Assembly: GCA_016199835.1 (NCBI GenBank)
Contig: JACQFX010000009.1
Location: 124,001 to 188,000 of the forward strand
Length of the DNA stretch: 64,000 bases
Source of the DNA: Nitrosomonadales bacterium
GTDB taxonomy: Bacteria; Pseudomonadota; Gammaproteobacteria; Burkholderiales; Gallionellaceae
Reading direction: 5' to 3'
In this document: in pieces, positions 57,944 through 64,000 of the stretch
Numbering within the stretch: the first letter of the stretch is position 1
How the letters are laid out: the number at the start of each line of letters is the position of its first letter
The notes under the pieces: generated by a model
Told to the model about the DNA's origin: nothing
Seen by the model: only the letters and a program-made list of their open reading frames with translations
The model's database searches: none
Translations under genes and position numbers: made by a program

Positions 57944-58020
57944 GCGCCCGTAGCTCATCTGGATAGAGTGACAGTTTCCGAAGCTGTAGGTAGTGGGTTC
58001 GACTCCCGCCGGGCGCACCA
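57944..58020 (+). tRNA. tRNA-Arg (anticodon CCG)
   Basis: 77 nt with CCA encoded. Acceptor GCGCCCG pairs with CGGGCGC; the anticodon arm is ACAGT-TTCCGAA-GCTGT, giving anticodon CCG; the T arm is GTGGG-TTCGACT-CCCGC; discriminator A. Reads CGG codons. It marks the boundary with the lower-GC island. Confidence 0.92.
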
Positions 58021-58090
58021 CCTAAGGCTTTCAGGGCTTTTTGAGTAAAAGATTTCTCCACTTAAAATTCGAAAATTCTTTCTGTGCCGC

Positions 58091-58248
58091 GTGACTAAAC
58101 AGTCACAAATCACAAAAGTGACCAATACTCGTGAAATTTTGGTCATTTTCTGCTGTGACTAAACCGTGACTAGTCTGTGACCATTCCGTGACTACGCCAA
58201 CAGGAATTTTGTTTCATTTATCGATTTTTGAATAACAGTCACTGTGAC
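58091..58248. repeat. Array of GTGAC motifs, four phased at exactly 11 bp
   Basis: The 297 bp between the tRNA and the IS hold nine GTGAC cores: direct at 58091, 58118, 58155, 58166, 58177, 58188 and 58244, inverted (GTCAC) at 58102 and 58238. The run 58155-58188 repeats every 11 bp, one helical turn (GTGACTAAACC, GTGACTAGTCT, GTGACCATTCC, GTGACTACGCC). Such arrays are protein-binding sites: integrase/excisionase arm sites or iterons. The rest of the gap shows no gene. Confidence 0.7.
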
Positions 58249-58317
58249 CATTTTGCGTTTATTGAAAATTGTGGTCCATCACCCTAATCTGTGGATAAAT
58301 AGAGTATTGGTCTCCTA

Positions 58318-59435
58318 TAGACTCGGCACGAATTATCCTTGAACTTTACTGAAGGTGATGAGTCTCATTGCGCATGGAAAAAGAAGACGCAAGGAAACAA
58401 ACAAGGGAGGCACTTCACGAAAGGCGCAAGCAAGTTATTCGCATGCACCGGAAGGGAATGCCGGTGATGCAAATAGTTGAGCACAGTGGACTCAGTTGGT
58501 ATGCGGTGAACGCTGCGATCAAACGATATTCAGAGGCCGGAGCTTCCGCACTTAAACCTGAAGCGCGGGGCAAAAAGCAAGGAAGCGGTCGAGTGTTGAG
58601 CGAGGCGCAAGAAGCGACGGTTCGGCAGATCATCTGCGACAAGCGACCGGAACAACTGAAGATGGAATTTGCGCTGTGGAATCGTGCTGCGGTCATGCAG
58701 CTGATTGAACGCGAATGTGGAATCAGCCTTTCTGTGCGCGGCGTGGGCAACTACCTCAAGCGCTGGGGCTTCACCCCGCAAAAGCCGATCAAGAAGGCGT
58801 ATGAGCAACGCCCTGAAGCCGTGCAGGAATGGTTGGATAAAGACTATCCGGCAATTGAGCAGCGCGCCAAGGCAGAGGGTGCCGAGATTCACTGGGGAGA
58901 TGAAACGGCAGTGGTGAATACCGATGTGCGCGGTCGAAGTTACGCACCGATTGGCAAGACGCCAGTGACTTTCGCGGTAGGCGGGACACGCCAGAAACTA
59001 TCGATGATCGCCACCGTCACCAATCAGGGCAAGACCCGCTGGATGATTATTGATGAGGCGTTCAACTCGGACAAGCTGATCGAGTTTCTGGAAGCGTTGA
59101 TCAAAGATGCGGAGAAAAAAGTGTTTCTGATTCTCGACAACCTGCGAGTGCATCACAGCAAGCCGGTCAAGAAATGGGCGGAAGAACACAAGGAGAAAAT
59201 AGAGCTGTTCTATTTACCCAGCTACAGCCCCGAACTGAATCCGGAAGAACGGCTGAATGCTGATTTGAAGCATGCTATCTCGACCAAGGTTCCGGCGCAC
59301 GAAGGCCAAGCTGAAAACCGCAGCAACCGAACACATGCAGGCGCTGGAAAAATCGCCTGAGCGCATCAAAAAATACTTCCAGGATTCACGCGTAAAATAT
59401 GCCGCATGATTCACGGATAAATCTGGCCGGATCAA
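58318..59435. mobile_element. IS630-family insertion sequence
   Basis: 1118 bp bounded by TA target duplications (58316-58317 and 59436-59437). Terminal inverted repeats of about 30 bp: left TAGACTCGGCACGAATTATC, right (reverse complement) TTGATCCGGCCAGATTTATC, roughly three quarters identical. It contains one DDE transposase with a 3' frameshift. Insertion at TA and the transposase type both fit IS630/Tc1-mariner. Confidence 0.85.
58374..59409 (+). pseudogene. IS630-family transposase, frameshifted near its 3' end
   Basis: The N-terminal helix-turn-helix region (MPVMQIVEHSGLSWYAVNAAI) and catalytic DDE motifs are intact: HWGDETAVVNTD, LILDNLRVHHSKPVKKW and YSPELNPEERLNADLK. Near 59297 the frame shifts (after HAISTKVP); the expected tail KAKLKTAATEHMQALEKSPE continues in another frame to the TGA at 59409. 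Missing or extra bases there would truncate the end of the protein but leave the catalytic core, so residual activity cannot be excluded. ATG 58374 is used in preference to a TTG two codons earlier. Confidence 0.82.
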
Positions 59436-59437
59436 TA

Positions 59438-59709
59438 GTGCCAATGCACGACACCTGAAATCTCTTGCGCGATTCATTCCTGAAAATCTGGATGAGGCAA
59501 TACGGGAGAAGGTGCGGTTTTTCAGCCCCAAGAATTTGATCGAGTATCTCGATCAGGGTGCTTCTCAAACACCCACGACAACCGAAACTATGGTTCGTGG
59601 TTACAAGGTAACGGTGGCACGGCAAGCGTTATCTACTACTGATATTGCAGAGCGACGTAGTGCGGTGGCGCAGATAATTGCAAGGTCGTTAGCAAGAGGA
59701 GACGAAACA
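59438..59709 (+). pseudogene. C-terminal fragment of an interrupted gene
   Basis: Open frame from the IS boundary: NARHLKSLARFIPENLDEA, REKVRFFSPKNLIEYLD, TETMVRGYKVTV and ERRSAVAQIIARSLARGDE. It has no start of its own except GTG 59512 and reads like the tail of a larger soluble protein, loosely like helicase/ATPase tails seen in integrative elements; that identity is weak. It is in frame with the following membrane protein gene. The missing front part is not on the other side of the IS, so a deletion occurred. Confidence 0.45.
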
Positions 59710-60306
59710 ATGAAAGGGGTAATCGGCGGCATTAACAAAGTTAAACATTTCTCTGGGATTGCTATGGCAATATGTTGGGGAGTTCTTCTGCTTACTTACC
59801 TGCTTGCATCCATTCTAGGGTATTTTGCTTTGGTAACCCAAAGGGCATACCACGGCCTATATGAGTTACCGACCGGTGTGGCGGGAGGGGCATTTAACAT
59901 ATCGTTCCTTTTCGGAATGCTTATGCTCTATCCGCTGGACGACAAATCAGGGAAAAAGTTTATAGATAAACTTTTTATCACGGCTGCAAAAACTCTAGCG
60001 TGGATTGTTGGCATTGGAGTTGCTCTTACGCTTACAGCCGAAATTTTGAAACTGTTTTCAGACTTCATATTCGAATTGGAGAGATGGTACAAGCTGGAGA
60101 TATTGCCGATCGGGAAAACAATATCGTCCGCCATAACTGCAATGTGGTTCGCATTAATGATTACCTACTTTGTCCTACTGGTTAGACAAAAAGACACTGA
60201 AAATGCACTGAAGATCGGGGGAGCTATCTTGCTCGAAAGCATCTCAGAAATTGCCGAGTTCTTTTGGGAACATCGCCCCTTCATTCATAAAGACCACGAT
60301 GTATAA
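59710..60306 (+). CDS. Membrane protein upstream of hxsB, unknown
   Basis: 198 residues with four hydrophobic helices (GIAMAICWGVLLLTYLLASIL; AFNISFLFGMLMLY; TLAWIVGIGVALTLTAEIL; ITAMWFALMITYFVLLV) and a C-terminal ISEIAEFFWEHRPFIHKDHDV tail. GAGGAG 8 nt before ATG 59710 supports an independent start although the frame is open further upstream. Only 21 bp separate it from hxsB, the place where other Hxs clusters carry hxsD; it does not look like HxsD, which is small and soluble. Confidence 0.55.
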   Translation: MKGVIGGINKVKHFSGIAMAICWGVLLLTYLLASILGYFALVTQRAYHGLYELPTGVAGGAFNISFLFGMLMLYPLDDKSGKKFIDKLFITAAKTLAWIVGIGVALTLTAEILKLFSDFIFELERWYKLEILPIGKTISSAITAMWFALMITYFVLLVRQKDTENALKIGGAILLESISEIAEFFWEHRPFIHKDHDV

Positions 60307-60327
60307 ACATGCAACCTGGGGAATTAC

Positions 60328-61773
60328 TTGATTTCTAATACGCACCGATATTCGTTCCGTACACGCAAACTTTCGGGTACATCCACCCTTGCGGTAAGCG
60401 AATCTGGTGACCATGCTTTCCTGTCTGAGGATGAGCTGAAAATGCTTGCCGCCACGCCGCAGAACATGGAACTTAATCGGCTGGCAGAATTACAATCTAA
60501 ATTCTTTGTAGGCAACCCAAGTCCTCAAGGAAGTTTACGCCTTCTCACCTCTCGGATTTCGGCTAAGAGAGAAACTCTTACGAGCGGCCCCTCGCTATAC
60601 CTCATCGTTCTCACACTTCAATGCGACCACACCTGCCGTTACTGCCAAGTCAGCCGTTCTCTGGAAAGTGCGAACCATTCCATTGATCAAACCACGCTAG
60701 CGTTAGCCTGCGATTCAATCTTTGAAAGCCCGTCAAAATCTATCACCGTTGAATTCCAGGGTGGCGATCCCCTTCTCAGATTTGATCTTCTCAAGTTTGC
60801 CATTGAGAGGATCTCCGAAAGAAATGTGGTGGAGAAACGTCAGCTACGTTTTGTTGTTGCGTCCACGCTCCATCAGTTAAACGAAGAAATATGCGACTTC
60901 TTCCGTCAGCACCAAGTGTATCTATCCACCAGCATTGATGGGCCTAAAGAGCTTCACAACAAAAATAGACCACTTCTCACTCGTGATTCCTATGAACGTA
61001 CCGTCAACGGCATTCGCATGGCGCGCGATCTCATTTCTCAGGATGCAGTTTCTGCGTTGATGACTACGACTCTGGACTCGCTCGCCATTCCAGAAGCGAT
61101 CATTGATGAATATGTACATCTTGGATTCAGGGAAATTTTCCTTCGCCAGCTCAGCGCGTATGGATTCGCCAGTCGAAATTCGACGAGCCTCAGCTATTCA
61201 CTAAATGAGTTCAGCGATTTCTACGAACGCGCATTCAATCACATCCTCCAGTTGAATCGTCAAGGCATAGATTTTAGAGAGATCATGGCTTCGATATTTC
61301 TCAACAAGATTCTCTCTCCGTTTGATGCAGGCTTTGTTGATCTTCAAAGCCCGACCGGAGCAGGGCTTGCAGCACTCACATACAATTACGATGGCTTCGT
61401 CTATCCGAGTGATGAGGCACGCATGTTGGCAGAAATGGGAGATACGTCTTTTCGTTTGGGAAAAATCGGAGAAAAGCTGAATGTATTACGAAGCTCAGAA
61501 GTTCAACACCATCTTGTCCGAGCAAGTATCAATCATCTCATTCCTGGATGCGATCAGTGTGCATATAACAGCTATTGTGGCCCTGATCCAATAAGCGCGA
61601 AGAACCAACTAGGCGACACGTTTGCCCCGGTTCATCTTACTGAGCATTGCAAACGCAATATGTGGCTCTTTGATTTTTTGTTTGCCAAGCTAGGTCAGCA
61701 GGAAGATTGGTTCCTCAATTTGGCGTATCACTGGGCCAATCCGAGTCCTGCGCGGGAGTGTTGCAGTGCGTAG
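60328..61773 (+). CDS. hxsB: His-Xaa-Ser system radical SAM maturase HxsB
   Basis: 481 residues. Radical SAM core with cluster motif CDHTCRYCQVS near residue 99 and VEFQGGDPLLRFDLL, and a C-terminal SPASM-like Cys region (GCDQCAYNSYCGPDP, EHCKRNM) for auxiliary Fe-S clusters. Expected, with HxsC, to modify the His-Xaa-Ser repeats of HxsA; the chemistry is not known to me. TTG start with GGGGA 6 nt upstream; 8-bp overlap with hxsC. Confidence 0.85.
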   Translation: MISNTHRYSFRTRKLSGTSTLAVSESGDHAFLSEDELKMLAATPQNMELNRLAELQSKFFVGNPSPQGSLRLLTSRISAKRETLTSGPSLYLIVLTLQCDHTCRYCQVSRSLESANHSIDQTTLALACDSIFESPSKSITVEFQGGDPLLRFDLLKFAIERISERNVVEKRQLRFVVASTLHQLNEEICDFFRQHQVYLSTSIDGPKELHNKNRPLLTRDSYERTVNGIRMARDLISQDAVSALMTTTLDSLAIPEAIIDEYVHLGFREIFLRQLSAYGFASRNSTSLSYSLNEFSDFYERAFNHILQLNRQGIDFREIMASIFLNKILSPFDAGFVDLQSPTGAGLAALTYNYDGFVYPSDEARMLAEMGDTSFRLGKIGEKLNVLRSSEVQHHLVRASINHLIPGCDQCAYNSYCGPDPISAKNQLGDTFAPVHLTEHCKRNMWLFDFLFAKLGQQEDWFLNLAYHWANPSPARECCSA

Positions 61774-62950
61774 ATTATCCGTTACATTCCAAGGAACACC
61801 ACTACCCACTGTTCATCGGGTAATTTTGTTATCGGCCCTCACCGATGAGTGGGAGCCGACGTTAAATTTTCTAGTAAAGCTAGAGTCCTTGTCAGAAGCA
61901 GAACACCTCGAAAAGTTGATCAGTATCGGGCACCTTGTGAACATATCTGCATGTGTGTCAAACAGCCTAGATTGGCATGCCGCTGCCATTCCAACGGTAT
62001 CGTGTGACACCACACTACTCGAACTTAATGATGTAGTGAGACTGAATGCCAAGAAACACGAGCTCATCGTCCTGTACCGCAATTCCGACATGCATCATGC
62101 AATTCAACTTACCAATCGCTGCAACAGCTATTGTCTGATGTGTTCACAACCGCCAACGAGCCATGACGATCAGTGGCTCGTTGAAGAGGCCATCCAAGTA
62201 GCTCTCCATATCAACGACGCACCCGCCGCCATCGGCTTGAGCGGAGGAGAACCCCTCCTCTTGGGAGCAAAGCTTCGAAAAGTAATTGACGCATTTACCC
62301 TAAGGCTACCCATGACCAGAGTAGATGTGCTCACCAACGGTCGTCTGTTATCATATACAACAGTTGCCGCCGAGCTACTAACTGACCTTGGAGAGCAAGT
62401 GAATTGGATGGTTCCGCTTTACGGCCATGCTGACTTTCTCCACGATTTTGTTGTGCAATCTCCAGGAGCGTTTGAACAAACCATCGGTGGATTGCTGACA
62501 CTACAGTCTTATGCACAACCCGTTCAACTTCGCATCGTGCTGATCGAGCCCACTTTGCGAGTGCTACCTGAACTATGTCGTTTCATAGGGCGCAACCTTC
62601 CTTTTGTATGGGAGGTTGCTCTCATGGGGTGCGAACCTATCGGGTTTGCTCTGGCGAATAGAACTACGTGCGAGGTTGATTTAAAGGATTGGCATCGAGA
62701 GCTTGTTGATGCTACAAATGCTCTGCGCAGAGCGCATGTTCCTCTTGTCTTCATGAATGCCCCGCTGTGTTCTTTACCTAATTCGCTCTGGCAATATGCA
62801 CAGCAAAGCATCTCTGACTGGAAGCGTGTATTTGCGGAAGAGTGTTCTACTTGTTCAATGAAAGTGAGTTGCTCGGGGCTTTTTGCCTGGCACAATAATG
62901 GCTGGCCACCGACCAAGATCAAAGCAATAGAAGAGGAGGTTTGTGCATGA
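61766..62950 (+). CDS. hxsC: His-Xaa-Ser system radical SAM maturase HxsC
   Basis: 394 residues. Radical SAM motif CNSYCLMCSQPP near residue 117, GLSGGEPLLLG near 150 and a C-terminal Cys cluster ECSTCSMKVSCSGLF. Second maturase of the system; its GTG start lies inside the hxsB end and its stop overlaps the hxsA start (ATGA), so hxsBCA are translationally coupled. Confidence 0.85.
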   Translation: MRRLSVTFQGTPLPTVHRVILLSALTDEWEPTLNFLVKLESLSEAEHLEKLISIGHLVNISACVSNSLDWHAAAIPTVSCDTTLLELNDVVRLNAKKHELIVLYRNSDMHHAIQLTNRCNSYCLMCSQPPTSHDDQWLVEEAIQVALHINDAPAAIGLSGGEPLLLGAKLRKVIDAFTLRLPMTRVDVLTNGRLLSYTTVAAELLTDLGEQVNWMVPLYGHADFLHDFVVQSPGAFEQTIGGLLTLQSYAQPVQLRIVLIEPTLRVLPELCRFIGRNLPFVWEVALMGCEPIGFALANRTTCEVDLKDWHRELVDATNALRRAHVPLVFMNAPLCSLPNSLWQYAQQSISDWKRVFAEECSTCSMKVSCSGLFAWHNNGWPPTKIKAIEEEVCA

Positions 62951-63510
62951 GGAAATTTATTAAAACATTGTCGCTATTCATCGCAAGCGTTCCTTTAGTG
63001 ATGACAAGAACTGCTGCGGCTTTGCCTTCCGATCATGGCGAAAGTGTCGAGCCATTACCGATGCCGAATCTCGATCCAGTCCAGTTGCGTCCACTCAACC
63101 ACGGCCTTGATAACCTCTTCGCCGGACATCGCTCACACTCCAGCCACAGTTCGCATGCATCTCATTCATCCCACTATTCAGGATCAGCGGGGAGTGGGAG
63201 CTATAGCGCACCGCAAGATACTTCTTCGGCAAACAGTCTTGCCCCGCAAACCGATGCTATGCCATCTATGGGCACAAGTTCTTCAACATCAACACCACAT
63301 CTCAGCACGGCTGAAAAGCTCAAATTGCAAGTAATGCGAGTGCAAATTGCACTGATTAGTCTCGGTATATATTCCGGGGTTGCAGATGGGGAGCTGAATG
63401 ATAAGACCAAGGAAGCTCTCAAGATGTTTCAGCGGGTCAAAGGACTTCCTGCCGATGGGCTCATGACCACAGACACACTAAACGCTCTGGGAGTAAGGGC
63501 GGTGCAATGA
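62947..63510 (+). CDS. hxsA: His-Xaa-Ser repeat protein HxsA (modification substrate)
   Basis: 187 residues: signal peptide (FIKTLSLFIASVPLVMTRTAAA), a run of six His-Xaa-Ser units (HRS HSS HSS HAS HSS HYS) near residues 59-76, a Ser/Thr-rich linker, and a C-terminal peptidoglycan-binding domain (ISLGIYSGVADGELNDKTKEAL, LPADGLMTTDTLNALG). Exported, probably cell-wall-anchored; the HxS run is the likely target of HxsB/HxsC. AGGAGG lies 8 nt before ATG 62947. Confidence 0.85.
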   Translation: MRKFIKTLSLFIASVPLVMTRTAAALPSDHGESVEPLPMPNLDPVQLRPLNHGLDNLFAGHRSHSSHSSHASHSSHYSGSAGSGSYSAPQDTSSANSLAPQTDAMPSMGTSSSTSTPHLSTAEKLKLQVMRVQIALISLGIYSGVADGELNDKTKEALKMFQRVKGLPADGLMTTDTLNALGVRAVQ

Positions 63511-63553
63511 GTTCACGGAGTGACGCTGATTAACAACAGCAAGTGATTTCGGG

Positions 63554-64000
63554 TTACATAAACTCGTGGGTCAGAGTGAAAACGCTGAATTTTTGGAATG
63601 CAGCTTGCCCTGCGGGGGTATCGAAGTCGGGCGATCTACCTACTTGTTTGTAAGTTATGGTGCATTTTTTTGTTATCCGCCACGATGCGCCAGCCCACAC
63701 ATCGTATACCAAGGTTTTCTTATGTATGCTTGGGCTGCTGCCAAAAAGATTCCCATCAAGAAATAGATTTCTTGCTACAGCACGAAGCTCTACACCAGCA
63801 AAAAAATAATACGGCTCCACATCAATATGTTCAGACATTTTTGTTTCTGGCTTTGACGCGGGTGGTGCATTTGATTCAATCCCATCCGGGGCGAGAATCA
63901 TGGGTTGCGGCGGGTCTGGCAATATTCGACGACCATCAACATTTCCATAGTGCTGCAAATTTCTCCCGATTCTGAATTCTCCGCCCACCTTTGGAGCGAT
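63554..64000 (-). CDS. LpxR-family lipid A deacylase (partial, 5' end beyond window)
   Basis: The last ~148 residues are visible, in frame to the window edge. They match the C-terminal barrel strands of LpxR/DUF2219: YYFFAGVELRAVARNLFLDGN, HKKTLVYDVWAGASWRI and FQKFSVFTLTHEFM, ending in an aromatic-terminated strand. LpxR removes a 3'-acyloxyacyl chain from lipid A in the outer membrane. Convergent with hxsA, 43 bp apart; a relation to the Hxs system is unknown. Confidence 0.75.
   Translation of the reverse strand: MAPKVGGEFRIGRNLQHYGNVDGRRILPDPPQPMILAPDGIESNAPPASKPETKMSEHIDVEPYYFFAGVELRAVARNLFLDGNLFGSSPSIHKKTLVYDVWAGASWRITKKCTITYKQVGRSPDFDTPAGQAAFQKFSVFTLTHEFM

Noticed and set aside
57780-58061. 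Minus-strand open frame of 93 codons across the tRNA-Arg copies
   Set aside because: It is a translation of the tRNA antisense strand (the familiar GGSRTH...LYPDELRA artefact) and has no independent support.
58021-58317. CRISPR-like array in the GTGAC region
   Set aside because: Repeats are 5-7 bp cores with short spacing and no 23-40 bp repeat or unique spacers; no cas genes in the window.
63118-63180. Treating the His-Ser run in hxsA as a sequencing or low-complexity artefact
   Set aside because: The run is in frame in a protein with a signal peptide and peptidoglycan-binding domain, next to both radical SAM maturases, exactly as in the known system.

Overview
The window reads as the chromosome of a betaproteobacterium, probably a Nitrosomonadales/Gallionellaceae-type organism. 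The evidence is the divergent pilMNOPQ / PBP1A arrangement followed by aroK-aroB-dgt, the dapF-DUF484-xerC run, classical ArgA, cobalamin-dependent MetH and a generally GC-rich core. Species assignment is inference; no rRNA is present.

Layout: 1-7.0 kb carries a cut-off Hpt/CheA-type gene, trkH-trkA potassium uptake, an inositol-monophosphatase-family protein, a thioredoxin-like protein, rsmE, an exported phytochelatin-synthase-family protease, a tautomerase and small or decayed genes. 7.2-14.0 kb holds a HicBA toxin-antitoxin pair abutting a Cus-type Cu(I)/Ag(I) efflux operon (cusCBA order in transcription) with a small Cys/His-rich exported protein upstream. 14.1-19.4 kb is a phosphate/lipid block: phoU, an OlsA/PlsC-like acyltransferase, a PlcP/LpxH-like metallophosphoesterase, dgkA, a GT4 glycosyltransferase and an OlsB-like N-acyltransferase. 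This looks like lipid remodelling under phosphate stress. 19.4-20.9 kb is a wrecked EAL-CBS-GGDEF gene. 21.1-27.5 kb holds argA, yggX and a polyphosphate block (ppk1, sixA, a two-domain PPK2-type polyphosphate:AMP phosphotransferase).

27.5-30.4 kb is an accessory patch: two toxin-antitoxin pairs (BrnT type and DUF433/DUF5615 type), then three AT-rich genes of unknown role. metH follows, then a second accessory patch (HicBA, DUF2442, HNH endonuclease), then four consecutive FKBP genes with five domains, DUF486, mpl and a bacterial-Ig lipoprotein. 42-57.7 kb is core: dgt, aroB, aroK, pilQPONM, mrcA, rlmI, xerC, DUF484, dapF, tag and a CoA-binding protein.

At 57.8 kb a duplicated tRNA-Arg(CCG) marks the start of a lower-GC island that runs to the window end. 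It holds an array of GTGAC motifs phased at 11 bp, an IS630-family element with a frameshifted transposase, a gene tail, a four-helix membrane protein, a His-Xaa-Ser (Hxs) peptide-maturation cluster (hxsB, hxsC, hxsA; no hxsD seen) and the C-terminal part of an LpxR-type lipid A deacylase.

The most unusual signals are: a ~100-bp double-palindrome element inserted in frame inside two unrelated essential-type genes (cusA and metH); the Hxs cluster with a membrane protein in place of HxsD; the helically phased GTGAC array beside the split tRNA-Arg; the tandem FKBP array; and the combined PlcP/glycosyltransferase/OlsA/OlsB lipid cluster beside phoU.
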